Assembly: GCA_009841225.1 (NCBI GenBank)
Contig: VXMF01000009.1
Coordinates: 1 to 64,000 of the forward strand
Source of the DNA: Terriglobia bacterium
GTDB lineage: Bacteria; Acidobacteriota; Terriglobia; Bryobacterales; UBA6623
Direction: 5' to 3'
Length of the DNA: 64,000 bases
Part shown: piece after piece, positions 7,654 to 18,237 of the stretch
How positions within the stretch are numbered: the stretch's first letter is position 1
How the letters are laid out: every line of letters starts with the position of its first letter
Made by a program: the position numbers and the translations under genes
Notes under the pieces: generated by a model
What the model saw: only the letters and a program-made list of their open reading frames with translations
The model's database searches: none
What the model was told of the DNA's origin: nothing

Positions 7654-9051
7654 CTAGCCGAGTTCCACGCGATACGGGAAGCGGTCCCCAGCCTGCCGGA
7701 GATAGTCCAATATCTCGCCATCGAGCTCGCTCATCAGGCCAGCCCTAGAGGCGTCATCGGCCAGATTGCGCAGCTGGTAAGGGTCTTCTCGGTTGTCGTA
7801 CAGGCACCAGCGTCCGATCTCGCCGCACGCGTAGGTGTAGCGATTGGTGCGGATCCCGCGAAAGATCGGGGATGTATGGTTGACTCCGGCGCTGGCATGC
7901 GACTTGGAGATGTGCATCAGGAATTGGTGCTCCGGGCCGTCCACGGCCGCGCCGCGCGCCAGCGCTGACAAGTCCCGGCCGACGCAAGCGTCGGGCACGG
8001 AAATCCCTGCCATGCCGCACAGCGTCGGATATAGGTCGATCGCTCCAAGCAGCGCGCTGCTGCGATGGCCCTCCGACACGCCTGGGCCGCGCACCACGAA
8101 CGGCACCCGGCACGACTCCTCGTGCGGCAGTCGCTTGCCAGTGCGGTTGTGAGCGCCGAGCATCTCGCCGTGGTCCGAGGTGTAGACCACGATCGAACTG
8201 TCGGCCAGGCCGGTGCGGTCCAAGCATTCCATCAGCCGTCCGATTTCGATGTCCACGCCTTCCACGTGGGCGCAATAGCCGGCGGTGTCCCTTTGCACGT
8301 CGCGACCGCGTCCCCCGACGCCGCGGGTCACGGTGTCTACGGTGTTCGGGCGCAAACGCAGACCGCCGCCACTGTATTTCCGCATCAGCTCGGGCGGAGC
8401 GTCGTCGAAGGGCGGATGCGGGGGATTCAGCGAAAGCACTAGCATCCACGGGCGGTCTTTGTTGCGCTCGATAAAGCTGATGGCGTCGTCCGTCATCAGG
8501 GTCGCGTTATACCCGGCCGGCACCTGCTGCCGGCCGGTGGCCTGGTCATACGTGTGGGAGCGGTCGAAGTGCGGATTCGTGTTGTACCATGCTCGCCACT
8601 CCGCAAACCCGTGGCGCGCCTCCCCCTGCGGCTTGAGCGCGTGCCCTTCCGCACCACGCGCGTCCAAGTGCCACTTCCCGACATAGCCGGTGTGATAGCC
8701 GGCGTCGCGGAAGGCCTCGCCGAGGCTGTATTCGGACCTTCGCAGCGGATACGCGTTGTCGATGACGCCAGTCTGGTACGGCCAGCGGCCGGTCATGAGA
8801 ATGCCCCGGTAGGGCGAGCAGACAGGATAGTTCGAGACGCAATGGGTAAACGTCGTACCCTGCGATGCGAGGCGGGCGAGAGCGGGGGTCTCAGCATCGT
8901 TGTAAGGCTCGCCCGGCATCGTACAGGCCCTGTGCTGGTCGCTGAACACGAAGAGCACGTTGGGTTTGCGCGGCTGTTGCGCGCCGGCCGAGGACGCGCC
9001 TGCCACGGTCAATGCCCGGATGACGTCTCTGCGAGAGGGGTGCGCTACCAT
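7654..9051 (-). CDS. Tat-exported arylsulfatase-family sulfatase
   Basis: 465 aa. The N-terminus (SRRDVIRALTVAGASSAGAQ) has a twin-arginine pair, a short hydrophobic stretch and an Ala-x-Ala-like cleavage region, so export by Tat is likely. The formylglycine site reads CSPYRGILMTG. The usual CxPSR/CxPAR has Ser or Ala before the Arg, whereas this has Tyr. Further hallmarks are KWHLDA and TSDHGEMLGAH with metal and sulfate ligands. It would remove sulfate esters from a polysaccharide or small molecule outside the cytoplasm. TAGAAT lies 9 nt upstream of ATG 9051, suggesting a leaderless or near-leaderless message. Divergent from recO; convergent with the SDR gene. Confidence 0.88.
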   Translation of the reverse strand: MVAHPSRRDVIRALTVAGASSAGAQQPRKPNVLFVFSDQHRACTMPGEPYNDAETPALARLASQGTTFTHCVSNYPVCSPYRGILMTGRWPYQTGVIDNAYPLRRSEYSLGEAFRDAGYHTGYVGKWHLDARGAEGHALKPQGEARHGFAEWRAWYNTNPHFDRSHTYDQATGRQQVPAGYNATLMTDDAISFIERNKDRPWMLVLSLNPPHPPFDDAPPELMRKYSGGGLRLRPNTVDTVTRGVGGRGRDVQRDTAGYCAHVEGVDIEIGRLMECLDRTGLADSSIVVYTSDHGEMLGAHNRTGKRLPHEESCRVPFVVRGPGVSEGHRSSALLGAIDLYPTLCGMAGISVPDACVGRDLSALARGAAVDGPEHQFLMHISKSHASAGVNHTSPIFRGIRTNRYTYACGEIGRWCLYDNREDPYQLRNLADDASRAGLMSELDGEILDYLRQAGDRFPYRVELG

Positions 9052-9060
9052 GACGCTGGT

Positions 9061-9066
9061 ATTCTA
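9061..9066 (-). promoter_or_regulatory. TAGAAT -10 box, sulfatase
   Basis: Exact TAGAAT on the minus strand, 9 nt before ATG 9051, with no SD between. Confidence 0.5.
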
Positions 9067-9141
9067 GCAACGCACCCGGCTAGGCGATGCCGGGCAGCAC
9101 CAGCGCGTATCACCGTGTCTCGGCAGCAGATCTCTTAGTTC

Positions 9142-9948
9142 ATGCCATCCAGGGACAGCGAGGCATTGATACTGCGCAATTACCCGTACCGCGAAGCCGA
9201 CCTCATCGTGAGCTTCTTCACACGCGAGCGAGGCAAGCTTCGCGGCGTGGCGAGCGGAGTGCGCCGGCCCAAGAACAACAAGTTCGGCATCGGATTGGAG
9301 CGCTTGGCGCTCTCCCATGTCTACTACCTGCAGAAGGAGAACCGAGATCTCGTCACGGTCCAGCGCGCCGAACTGGCCGGCCCGTCGAACCTGTGGAAGG
9401 CGACTTACCCGACGAGCATCGTGTTAGACGTGATCGCCGAGACCACGGACCTGCTACTGCCAGAGCAACAGCCCAACGACGCCCACTTCCGCTTGCTGCG
9501 GCTGGTCGTCGAGGAATTCCGCCGGGGCATTGCGGAGGGGGACTCCAGCGATTCGGTCCAGCCCTGGGCGCACCGGGCCTTGGTGTACTACCTGCTGTGG
9601 TCGGCGCGGCTGGGCGGCTGGCTTCCGCCCCTGGGCCACTGTATCGAGTCGAATCAAGCCTTCGCCGAAGATGAACCGGCCTATTTCGGGGCCGATCGGG
9701 AAGGGCTGTTTCGCGCCGAGTTCAAGGATTCCAACTCCTGGGCGCTCCCGCGCGAGGCGCGCGCGCTGGCCGCGGCCATGCTCAAGCAGAGGCTGGACAA
9801 GTTGGATGTCTCCCTGTGGCAAGAGCGATCGGGCTTCGCGCTGCAGCGGTTCCTGCTACAGCGCACCCAAGCCCAGATCGAAGCGCAGCTCCGCGGAGTC
9901 CAAGCCCTGCGCGAACTCTGGCGTGACGCACCTGCCGGGCAGGCCTAG
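9142..9948 (+). CDS. recO: DNA repair protein RecO
   Basis: 268 aa cytoplasmic mediator that works with RecF/RecR to load RecA on SSB-coated DNA and anneals complementary strands. The N-terminal OB fold (EALILRNYPYREADLIVSFFTRERGKLRGVASGVRR) and the helical C-terminal domain (YYLLWSARLGGWLPPLGHC) are clear. Many RecO proteins have a four-cysteine zinc finger after this point; here only one cysteine remains, so the finger has been lost. The start at ATG 9142 matches the family N-terminus. The 3' end overlaps the convergent PDZ gene by 4 nt. Confidence 0.92.
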   Translation: MPSRDSEALILRNYPYREADLIVSFFTRERGKLRGVASGVRRPKNNKFGIGLERLALSHVYYLQKENRDLVTVQRAELAGPSNLWKATYPTSIVLDVIAETTDLLLPEQQPNDAHFRLLRLVVEEFRRGIAEGDSSDSVQPWAHRALVYYLLWSARLGGWLPPLGHCIESNQAFAEDEPAYFGADREGLFRAEFKDSNSWALPREARALAAAMLKQRLDKLDVSLWQERSGFALQRFLLQRTQAQIEAQLRGVQALRELWRDAPAGQA

Positions 9949-10826
9949 TTCGGATCCGAAACCGAATTAGCGGGATGCGGCGCCGCTTCCGACGCGACAT
10001 CGAAGCGAAGCGTTTTTCGATCCCGGTCGCGGACGATCTCCACATCTACCAGGCGATCATCTGAGGCCACCGCCAGCTTGCCTACTTCCACCGGACGGTC
10101 TACGGGCTCCCCGTCAACCGAGACGATCACGTCACCGGCCCGCAGGTCAGCCATCTCTGCAACGGACCCAGATCGCACATTGCGCACGAGCACACCGCGT
10201 TCAACCCCGAAGAACTCCGCAAGCTGTCCGTCCAAGCCCTCCAGTTCCGTGCCCAAACGCCGGTTCCTGGCGATCATTTGGACCTGCGGGACATCGAAGT
10301 CCCACGTGAACTCCGAACGCCAAGGAGGTCCGTCCGCCTCAAGACGCAGGCGGGCAGAGCCGATTCTATCCTTGACCGACTCCAGTTGCTGCTTGACCGC
10401 CTCGATCGTCTCTTTCGTGGCACTCAATGCCTCCCGCTCTCCGATCTCCACTGTCAGCGTAGTGCGCTGGCCGTCCCGTACGACGCCCAGTTCCACGGCG
10501 CGGCCGGCCGGAGTCTCGCGGACCAGCCGTGCGAAGTGCTGGTAGCCGTGCACACGCTCGCCGCGGTAGGTGAGGATAAAGTCGCCCTCGCGCAGGCCGG
10601 CACGCTCGGCGGGGCTGTCAGCGGTGACGCTGCTGATCTCGATCCCGTGTGCCTCGACCAGACCAATCTCGCGGGCAGTCTCGTCGTTGATATCCATCAC
10701 TCCAACGCCGATGTAGCTGGCCGGAGCGAACGCGAAGTGTCCGTGCACGCCCGGTGCCGCGCCGACAGGCGCTGCGCACGCGAGAGCGGCGCAGACGATC
10801 AGGGTCTTCTGGATTTGCGTATGCAC
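9945..10826 (-). CDS. Secreted double-PDZ-domain protein
   Basis: About 293 aa. A cleavable signal peptide (MHTQIQKTLIVCAALACAAPVGA) is followed by a first PDZ domain (IGVGVMDINDETAREIG ... GLREGDFILTYRG), a short helix and a second PDZ (LVRNVRSGSVAEMADLRAGDVIVSVDG). No protease domain is present, so it is more likely an adaptor or peptide-binding envelope protein than an HtrA enzyme. Start choice: AGGAGGA lies 6 nt before GTG 10826, whereas ATG 10832 and GTG 10844 overlap that SD. Last gene of the ECF sigma operon, 28 nt after the DUF4097 gene, so probably part of an envelope-stress response. Confidence 0.8.
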   Translation of the reverse strand: MHTQIQKTLIVCAALACAAPVGAAPGVHGHFAFAPASYIGVGVMDINDETAREIGLVEAHGIEISSVTADSPAERAGLREGDFILTYRGERVHGYQHFARLVRETPAGRAVELGVVRDGQRTTLTVEIGEREALSATKETIEAVKQQLESVKDRIGSARLRLEADGPPWRSEFTWDFDVPQVQMIARNRRLGTELEGLDGQLAEFFGVERGVLVRNVRSGSVAEMADLRAGDVIVSVDGEPVDRPVEVGKLAVASDDRLVDVEIVRDRDRKTLRFDVASEAAPHPANSVSDPN

Positions 10827-10854
10827 GATCATTCCTCCTGTCACACAGTGGCCT

Positions 10855-11997
10855 CTAGCGGCTCTTCCTGATTTCGATCCGTCCCAAGCCGTTGCGGATC
10901 CTCACCACCGATCCGCCGCCGTTGATCTCGCCGGCGGCCTGCTCGCTAACGGGTCCGAACAGGCGCGACGAACGCTGGACTTGGATGGAGGGGAAATCGC
11001 TGACGATCCCGTGCCGGCCCCGGGCCAGGTCGATGCTCGCCTCCAGCGTGAGTGCCAGCGATTCCGGCAGCGACAGCATGATCGTGCCTACCGACGTAGA
11101 GATCTCGGAGTGGCTTAGACTCGCACCCTCCTGCAGCGCGGCCACAATGTCGCCGGCTCCACTGGTCAATACCAGAGTCCCGCGCACCTTGCCGATGCGG
11201 ATGTCCCCGGCTCCCGCTTCAGCCCGCATGCCCTTTCGCACGTCAGCCGCGCGGATCACTCCGCCGCCCGTCCTAGCCTGAACTGTCCCATCCACGCGCC
11301 CGATCTCGATGCTGCCGGCGCCCGTCTCCGCTCTGAGGTCGCCCGCCACCGCGGCGGCTTGGATCATGCCGCCACGAGTGACGAGGCGCGCTTGCCCGCC
11401 GGCGCGGGCCAGCACGATGCTGCCCCCGGCAGTCTCGCAATTCACCGGGCCTCCGATGCTGCCCAACCGCACGCTGCCGCCCTCGGTGGTCGCGGTCACG
11501 CCGCCCTGCACCTGGTCGACTGCGATCGAGCCCCCAACGGTGTGGGCGGTGACCGAGCCGGCAATGCCTTGGACGACAATGCCGCCCGCTCGCGTCACCA
11601 AGTCGATCTCGGCAGTCGCCTTGGGGACTTCGATATCGAGCCGGAACCCAACCCTGCAATTGCCGCAGACCGGATCCCGGAGATTGATAGCCAGCGTGCG
11701 GTCTGCGCGATGCTCGAAGACTACCCCGGACTCCCGAAACACAACCGGCACCCATGTGCCGCCGCGCTCGGACCTCGCGCGGGTAGTCAGGGTGTAGCGC
11801 ACGTCGTCGCGGTCCGTGCCGCGCACCACGACCTGACCGCTGGCGCGCACTTCAATCCGCTCTGCCGCCGCCGCCTCACCGGTCCACTCCTGAGTCCAAT
11901 GCCGCCCGTCCCTCTGCGGCTGCGCCGCAAGGACGGCGGCCAAAGCCAGGGCCGCGCAAACGGCGCTGAAGACCGGCCTGCACCTTCGAATGGGCAT
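10855..11997 (-). CDS. DUF4097-type secreted beta-helix protein
   Basis: About 380 aa. Signal peptide MPIRRCRPVFSAVCAALALAAVLAAQ, then a short N-terminal domain. A long run of degenerate beta-strand repeats follows (TRAGGIVVQG, TVGGSIAVDQ, TEGGSVRLGS, TAGGSIVLAR and so on), typical of DUF4097 putative adhesins. The repeats end in a C-terminal strand-rich segment. DUF4097 proteins are commonly encoded beside sigma/anti-sigma pairs; their molecular role is not established. ATG 11997 is chosen over the ORF start (12219) because the signal peptide begins there. It starts 4 nt after the anti-sigma gene stop. Confidence 0.82.
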   Translation of the reverse strand: MPIRRCRPVFSAVCAALALAAVLAAQPQRDGRHWTQEWTGEAAAAERIEVRASGQVVVRGTDRDDVRYTLTTRARSERGGTWVPVVFRESGVVFEHRADRTLAINLRDPVCGNCRVGFRLDIEVPKATAEIDLVTRAGGIVVQGIAGSVTAHTVGGSIAVDQVQGGVTATTEGGSVRLGSIGGPVNCETAGGSIVLARAGGQARLVTRGGMIQAAAVAGDLRAETGAGSIEIGRVDGTVQARTGGGVIRAADVRKGMRAEAGAGDIRIGKVRGTLVLTSGAGDIVAALQEGASLSHSEISTSVGTIMLSLPESLALTLEASIDLARGRHGIVSDFPSIQVQRSSRLFGPVSEQAAGEINGGGSVVRIRNGLGRIEIRKSR

Positions 11998-12001
11998 GGC
12001 C

Positions 12002-12977
12002 TCAGAAACGCTCCATTGACGCGTCGAGCACGTCCAAGATGCGCTCGCTCTCGTGCAGCACGAAGGGGTTTTGCTCGCGCTCGACCAACTCCTGCAGCGC
12101 ACCTGCCAAGTCCCGGCCGGGACGCTGGCCGAGCAGCTGAATCGCATGGATCCGCATGCCGTCGAGCGGATCCGAGCGCAACGTCTCGACAAGAGCCGCC
12201 CGCACGTCCGGTTCCTCAACTTGCCCTCTGACCGCTTCCAGCGCCTGGAGCCTGATGCCGGGGTTCTGGTCCTCCAGCATCGAGCGCAGCAAGATGCGGC
12301 GCACTTCGCGGTCGGATGCGTGCCCCTGCAGGGCTTCGAGCGACGACAGGCGCGCTCCGGGGTGCGATTCCCGCACCGTGTCCATGAGCATCGCTCGGAT
12401 CAATGGATCGGACGACTCGCCGCTGACGACCCTGCGCTCTTCCAACACTATCTGCACTTGGCCCCTGACAGGGTCGAGCTGGACGGTCTCGATCCCTGTC
12501 AGGGTGCGGTTGGCGTCAAGGGAGAATGACTCGATCAGGCTGGCTCCGTCCACAGGCTCCGGAGCGAGAAATCTGGCCGGACGGACGTCGCGGCCGGCCA
12601 AGAAACCAACAAACAGCAGGGCAGCCGCCGCGGCAGGCTGCCAGACCAACGGGCGGGCAGCGAGTGCCGAGCTCACGTCGCGCATGCGCCGGCCCAGCCG
12701 GCGCCAGGGCGAAGCGGTCCGGCCCAAGCCTCCTTCGGCGGCAACCGCCAGCGCTAGATCTTGGCGGCAATCGTCCAATAGCGATTCGGCCTCGGCGTCG
12801 ACGTCGGAATCGCTGAGCGAGAGCAAGAACGCCTGTTCCTCCTCGAACAAGGCCCGGAATTCGGGCATCTCGTCGCGGAAGCGCTCGACCTCCTTGCGCT
12901 CGGCCAAGCCCAGCTCGCCGTAGAGGTACAGGCGGATGCGCTGCCGCAACAGCTCGCTCTCGAGGGCGGCGCGATCG

Positions 12978-12991
<14 letters not shown>
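12002..12991 (-). CDS. Membrane-anchored HEAT-repeat protein, putative anti-sigma factor
   Basis: 329 aa. The N-terminal ~95 residues are helical and charged (LRQRIRLYLYGELGLAERKEVERFRDEMPEF), resembling the sigma-binding region of anti-sigma factors but without the HxxxCxxC zinc motif. One membrane segment (LVWQPAAAAALLFVGFLAG) at about 115-133 follows. The C-terminal half has HEAT-like alpha repeats (DREVRRILLRSMLEDQNPGIRLQALEAV is an example of the pattern), so those repeats would face the periplasm. It overlaps the sigma gene by 14 nt, indicating coupled translation. Anti-sigma function is inferred from position and topology. Confidence 0.75.
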
Positions 12992-13628
<637 letters not shown>

Positions 13629-13681
13629 GGTTGGACGCACCGAACGGCCGAAGCGTTAGCCAACTGGGTCGACACTCCGTG

Positions 13682-14794
13682 TCACACGATCCAGCCGCCT
13701 CCCAATACGTAGTCATCGGCATAGAAGACCGCGGCCTGGCCGGGCGTGACTGCGCATTGCGGCTCATCAAAAACGACGTCGGCCTGATCTGGCATGCCAG
13801 CTACCGGTCGGACCTCGGCCCAAGCCAAGGGTGCGCGATAGCGGATCTTGGCTTGCGCCCGCACTGGCTCTCGCAGAGCATCGAAACGGATCCAATTGGG
13901 ATCGCGAATCCTACAGGCCTCGCGCAGCAGGGACTCCTTGGGCCCAACCACGACCTTGCGATCGGCGGCTCGGATTTCGGTCACGTAGACCGGCCGGCCG
14001 ACGGCGACGCCGAGTCCGCGGCGCTGGCCCACCGTGAAGTTGTGGACGCCCCCGTGCTCTCCCAGGACCGCGCCATCCTCGGACACTACCTCGCCAGGCT
14101 CGGCCGCGCCCAGTTCGGCGCTCTGCTCGCGGTACGCTTCGACGAAACTAGCGTAGTCGCCGTTAGGCACGAAGCAGATCTCGCGGCTCTCCGCCTTGCC
14201 GGCGACATCGAGGCCGAGGTCCCGGGCCAGCTCGCGCACCTCGGCCTTGCCCATGGATCCAAGCGGAAACATCGTGCGCGCGAGCTGCTGTTGTGTCAGG
14301 CCGAAGAGGAAATAGGACTGGTCGCGCGACTCGTCAACGCCGGCGAGCAGGAGATATCGTCCGGATTCGCGGTCAAACTCGATCCGCGCGTAGTGTCCCG
14401 TGGCTACCGTGCCTGCCCCGACCTGGCTGGCGGTCTCCAAGAAGCGGTCGAACTTCAGGAAGTTGTTGCACAGCGTGCAGGGAATCGGCGTCCGCCCGGC
14501 CAGGTAGTCCGCCACGAACGGCCGCACGACCTGCCTTTCGAAACTCTCCTCGAAATTGACGACGTAATAGGGAATCCCCAGCTGCTGCGCGACCCAGCGG
14601 GCGTCGTAGACGTCGTCCAGAGAGCAGCACCTGCCAGACGAGCCATCCTCGGGAACCAGCTGCGGCATGCGCTGCTGGTCCCACAGCTGCATGGTCATGC
14701 CCACGATGGGCTGACGCTTGCTGTGCAACAACGCGGCTACGGCGGAGGAATCCACCCCGCCGCTCATCGCCACCGCCACGAGAGAGTCCGGCAC
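13682..14794 (-). CDS. mnmA: tRNA-specific 2-thiouridylase MnmA
   Basis: 370 aa cytoplasmic enzyme that thiolates U34 of tRNA-Lys/Glu/Gln using sulfur relayed from IscS. The PP-loop SGGVDSS is at residues 11-17. The catalytic pair is Cys109 in [10 protein letters not shown] and Cys207 in REICFV. The first site is the CxxC variant found in many bacteria. The C-terminal tRNA-binding barrel ([14 protein letters not shown] onward) is complete. It starts with GTG 14794: TACGCT lies 7 nt upstream and AGGA abuts the GTG too closely for a normal SD, so a leaderless start is plausible. Confidence 0.95.
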   Translation of the reverse strand: MPDSLVAVAMSGGVDSSAVAALLHSKRQPIVGMTMQLWDQQRMPQLVPEDGSSGRCCSLDDVYDARWVAQQLGIPYYVVNFEESFERQVVRPFVADYLAGRTPIPCTLCNNFLKFDRFLETASQVGAGTVATGHYARIEFDRESGRYLLLAGVDESRDQSYFLFGLTQQQLARTMFPLGSMGKAEVRELARDLGLDVAGKAESREICFVPNGDYASFVEAYREQSAELGAAEPGEVVSEDGAVLGEHGGVHNFTVGQRRGLGVAVGRPVYVTEIRAADRKVVVGPKESLLREACRIRDPNWIRFDALREPVRAQAKIRYRAPLAWAEVRPVAGMPDQADVVFDEPQCAVTPGQAAVFYADDYVLGGGWIV

Positions 14795-14801
14795 TCCTCT
14801 C

Positions 14802-14807
14802 AGCGTA
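14802..14807 (-). promoter_or_regulatory. Possible leaderless -10 box, mnmA
   Basis: TACGCT on the minus strand, 7 nt before the GTG start at 14794. TANNNT match, weaker than TAGAAT. Confidence 0.3.
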
Positions 14808-14832
14808 GCGCCTCGCGCCGGGAGCCGGGCTC

Positions 14833-16638
14833 CTACCAGCCGATCTGCCTGCCCTCGTTCGCCTGCTCCAAGTAATCCACCAGCGGGGCGAAGTAATCCA
14901 GCATCGCCTTAGTGGAGACCTCGCTGCCAGTTTTCTCGAGCATCACTTCGCGCCAATCACGCGTCGCGCCAAGACTGAGCAGATCCCAGAGGAAGTCGCC
15001 GACCTCCTCGTTGCCGTAGTAGTTGCAGTTTCGCGGATCCTGCTTGAGGATGTTGTTGGCGATGTAGGTGTGCAGCTGGTACTTGATCACGAACGCCATT
15101 GCGTAGTCGTAGTACTGTGCCGGATCGTCGGTGATGTGGGTCTTGGTGCAAGCGTCGCAATACTCCTCGCCCCGCGAACCGGGTGGCTTGATCCCTTGGA
15201 ACCGCCCGGCGTGCTCCCACCAGCGCTGGTTGAACTCGCCGACCGGCAGATCTTCCTCGTAGAGATCGTGCTCGAAGAACGACATCGTCCCGGCAGCGAA
15301 GGGAATGAACACTACGGCCTGATCCAGCGCCTCGTCCAGCAGCCAAGCAATCTCGTCGATTTCCGCATCTTCCTCAAGCAGTCCGATCTCCTTCAGGTAC
15401 GCAGGCTGGCGGGCGGCGATCCCGATCAGGTCGCCGACCGCTTCGTGAAAGGCCCGGTTGGCACCTTCCCGCAGCGCCAAGGGCACGTCGCCGCTGCTAT
15501 ACGCCATGTAGTAGTAAACGTGCCCCAACTCGTGGTGCGAGGTCTCGAACCAGCGCCAGTTGTTCTCGACGCTCATCAGAGAGCGCACGTCTGTCTTCAG
15601 GTCCATGTGCCAAGCCGATGCGTGGGTGTTCTTCTTGCGCTCGGCCCCGTGCGGCAAGGGGTAGAGGTCTGACCGTTCGTAGAACGACTGCGGCAGCGAG
15701 GGCATCCCCAGCGATGTGTAGAACGCCTCAGCCTGGCGGACGATCCACTCCGGATCCTGCTCCTTGACCAGCTCGTTGAGATCAATGCCGCTGGCGAGCC
15801 CCGGCCAGGCCTGCGCCCAGCGATTGCCGATCCAATGGGCCGGAATCTTGTCCGGGACCGGCTGGCCGTAGCGTCCTGCCAGCTCGTGCTTGGCCCAGGT
15901 GTGGAGTTGCTCGTAGAGCGGCCTGAGGTCTTCGTTGAAACGCTCCATCATGGCCATCATTTCGTCCACGGTCATGCCGTAGTCGTCCACCTGCAGCGCA
16001 AAGAATGAGTCGTAGCCCATCTCTTGGGCGACATCGTTGCGAAGGTCGCGCAGCTTGCCGATGCCCTGCTTCAAGGCTGGCCCAGTCTGTTTCGCGACCT
16101 CCCATATCTTGCGCCGCTCGGCTTCGTTCTCGGAGGTGACCAGCACTTGGTCGATCTGATTCGGCGTCACGACCTCGATGCAGCGCTCGCCAGAGCGCTC
16201 GGCGCAGAATTCGAACGAGTCTAGGATCGCGCTCTGCTCGGCTTCTGCCGACACGCGCGCAGCGACGACCTCCGGTATCGTGCCAGGATACTCGGCGGCC
16301 GCCATCAGCACCTTGCGCAGCTGGCGTTTGGTCGCGTCGTCAAGCTGGTCCTCGCGCCCGAGCAACCGCTTGACCGTCTCGATCACCCACGGATTGCCAG
16401 TGATGGACGCCATGACCTGCTCCGCACCGATGCGCTCGCCCACGTGAAGGTCCGTCACGTCGGTGGACGACTTCCAAAACGACTCGGCCACGATGGGATA
16501 CATTCCTCCGAGGATCTGTTCGTAGGTAGCCAGGAACTTGTCGGCCTCCGATTGCGGACTCGGGGAGCAGGCCCCGACAAGCGCAAGGGCGAGGGCACCG
16601 ACGCAAGCCTGCCACGTTGTTCGAGAATGTGAGGTCAT
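14833..16638 (-). CDS. M2-family dipeptidyl carboxypeptidase (bacterial ACE-like), lipoprotein
   Basis: About 601 aa. The N-terminus ends in LVGAC, a lipobox, so the protein is probably membrane-anchored outside the cytoplasm. The zinc site is [14 protein letters not shown] near residue 366, with the third ligand Glu downstream in [10 protein letters not shown]. These are the hallmarks of angiotensin-converting-enzyme-type peptidases that remove C-terminal dipeptides. Length matches single-domain bacterial homologues. The open frame runs to 16797, but ATG 16638 begins the signal peptide and has TAGAAT 8 nt upstream. The physiological substrate in bacteria is unknown. Confidence 0.92.
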   Translation of the reverse strand: MTSHSRTTWQACVGALALALVGACSPSPQSEADKFLATYEQILGGMYPIVAESFWKSSTDVTDLHVGERIGAEQVMASITGNPWVIETVKRLLGREDQLDDATKRQLRKVLMAAAEYPGTIPEVVAARVSAEAEQSAILDSFEFCAERSGERCIEVVTPNQIDQVLVTSENEAERRKIWEVAKQTGPALKQGIGKLRDLRNDVAQEMGYDSFFALQVDDYGMTVDEMMAMMERFNEDLRPLYEQLHTWAKHELAGRYGQPVPDKIPAHWIGNRWAQAWPGLASGIDLNELVKEQDPEWIVRQAEAFYTSLGMPSLPQSFYERSDLYPLPHGAERKKNTHASAWHMDLKTDVRSLMSVENNWRWFETSHHELGHVYYYMAYSSGDVPLALREGANRAFHEAVGDLIGIAARQPAYLKEIGLLEEDAEIDEIAWLLDEALDQAVVFIPFAAGTMSFFEHDLYEEDLPVGEFNQRWWEHAGRFQGIKPPGSRGEEYCDACTKTHITDDPAQYYDYAMAFVIKYQLHTYIANNILKQDPRNCNYYGNEEVGDFLWDLLSLGATRDWREVMLEKTGSEVSTKAMLDYFAPLVDYLEQANEGRQIGW

Positions 16639-16646
16639 CACTTGCC

Positions 16647-16652
16647 ATTCTA
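16647..16652 (-). promoter_or_regulatory. TAGAAT -10 box, M2 peptidase
   Basis: Exact TAGAAT on the minus strand, 8 nt before ATG 16638; no SD. Confidence 0.5.
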
Positions 16653-16964
16653 AGCGCCAGCGGCGCTGGCCCACAGCCTGGGCAGGCCGCTTGCTTGAGC
16701 GGACGCACTGGGGTCTGCCGGAAGTCGCGGTCTCGGTCTCTGCCCGTGTGCCGCCGAGCCAAACAACACGCTCGGAATCGGCCAACCGAGCGGACATGCG
16801 TTGCGTCTAGCCGCTGCGGTTTCTTATGCTGAAAGAGGGGGTCTGTCGCTCAGCAGGCGTCTCCGAATGGCGCTGGCGCAACGTCTGATCATTGCGTGGC
16901 TAGCGCAATCATTCCAGGCTTGACTGCGTTCGCACGCCGGCGAGTCCAAGGAGCACCTAGGAAC

Positions 16965-18104
16965 ATGAAGAATCTGTGTCGCCAGGCACTGCTGCCGGTC
17001 GCAGTCTTGGCCGTGGCCGGCTGTAGCGGGCCGGAACCGCCCAGCGGGCCGATCATGCCGGTGGGCGAGAGCCAGGCGATCGAGCCGCCGCTGGGGCTGC
17101 CGGAAGTGGCCGTCCCGGCGGATAACCCGCCGACCGCCGAGACCGTCGCCCTCGGACGCCAGCTGTACTACGACAAGACCCTCTCGGTGGACAACTCGAT
17201 CGCGTGTGCGAGCTGTCACGACCCGGGGGCCGGATTCGCAGACCCGAACCAGTTCTCGGAGGGTGTCGGCGGCGAGCTCGGCGGACGGCAGGCGCCGCCG
17301 GTCATGAACGCCGCATACTTCACCGCGCAGTTTTGGGACGGCCGTGCAGCGAGCTTGGAAGAGCAGGCCGGCGGACCGGTCGAGAACCCCATCGAAATGG
17401 CGTTCACGCATGAGGGCGTCATCGAGCGCCTGTCCGAGGACCCGGTATACACGGAATTGTTCAAGGAAGCGTGGGGCGAAGGACCGATCGCCTTCGAAAT
17501 GGTGGCCAAGTCCATCGCCAGCTTCGAGCGCACCGTGCTGGTTGGCAATTCCCCGTTCGACCGCTACATGTTCGGCGACGACAAGGAGGCTATGAGCGAA
17601 GACGCCATTCGCGGCCTCGATGTCTTCACCGACCCGGAGAAGGGTAATTGCGAAGTCTGCCACGAGATCAACGAAGAGGAGGGCTATGCCCTGTTCACGG
17701 ACAACAAGTTCCACAATCTCGGCGTTGGGGCGGAACTCGACGGTTCGATGGCAGATATCGGGCGCTTCGAAGTTAGCCAAGTCGAGACTGACAAGGGCGC
17801 ATTCAAGACACCACACCTGCGCAACATCGCCGACAGCGCGCCGTACATGCACGACGGGCACCTGAAGACACTGAAGGAGGTGGTGGACTTCTATGTGGGC
17901 GCGGGGAACTCGAACGATTTTCGCGACGAGGAAATCCACGAACTGGACCATCTCAGCGCGCAAGAACGAGCCGACCTGATTGCATTCATGGAGGCCCTCA
18001 GCGGCGAATATCCCGAGGATGTCGGCCCGCCGCACGGTGAAACGGCGTACCGGGACGTGCCTGCGGAGTCGCTGGCGCGCGGTTGCTTCCGGGCCGATAT
18101 CTGA
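16965..18104 (+). CDS. Di-haem cytochrome c peroxidase family lipoprotein
   Basis: About 379 aa. Signal with lipobox LAVAGC, then two c-type haem sites, CASCH at about residues 81-85 and CEVCH at about 229-233. The surrounding sequence (LGRQLYYDKTLSVDNSIACASCHDP, then FKTPHLRNIADSAPYMHDGHLKTL) is characteristic of the bacterial peroxidase/MauG superfamily. It would act in the periplasm, reducing peroxide with electrons from a cytochrome or oxidising another protein. ATG 16965 is chosen because the signal peptide starts there. Transcribed divergently from the M2 peptidase and upstream of the TauE-like exporter. Confidence 0.9.
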   Translation: MKNLCRQALLPVAVLAVAGCSGPEPPSGPIMPVGESQAIEPPLGLPEVAVPADNPPTAETVALGRQLYYDKTLSVDNSIACASCHDPGAGFADPNQFSEGVGGELGGRQAPPVMNAAYFTAQFWDGRAASLEEQAGGPVENPIEMAFTHEGVIERLSEDPVYTELFKEAWGEGPIAFEMVAKSIASFERTVLVGNSPFDRYMFGDDKEAMSEDAIRGLDVFTDPEKGNCEVCHEINEEEGYALFTDNKFHNLGVGAELDGSMADIGRFEVSQVETDKGAFKTPHLRNIADSAPYMHDGHLKTLKEVVDFYVGAGNSNDFRDEEIHELDHLSAQERADLIAFMEALSGEYPEDVGPPHGETAYRDVPAESLARGCFRADI

Positions 18105-18237
18105 TCTGAGTTCGGGCAGGAGTGACAGCTAGGCCGTCAGCCCGCCGCTCCCGCGCACCCTTTGATACTGGGGGGCCACAGCGGCGATCAAGCGCGACCG
18201 CGGTCGTGCGACTTCAGCCGCCTGGATTGGTCGTCTT

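Noticed and set aside
11359-12231. 290 aa ORF antisense to the DUF4097 gene
   Set aside because: Shadow ORF; repeat composition is derived from the real gene.
16824-18035. 403 aa ORF antisense to the di-haem peroxidase
   Set aside because: Shadow ORF; CxxCH motifs are on the plus strand.
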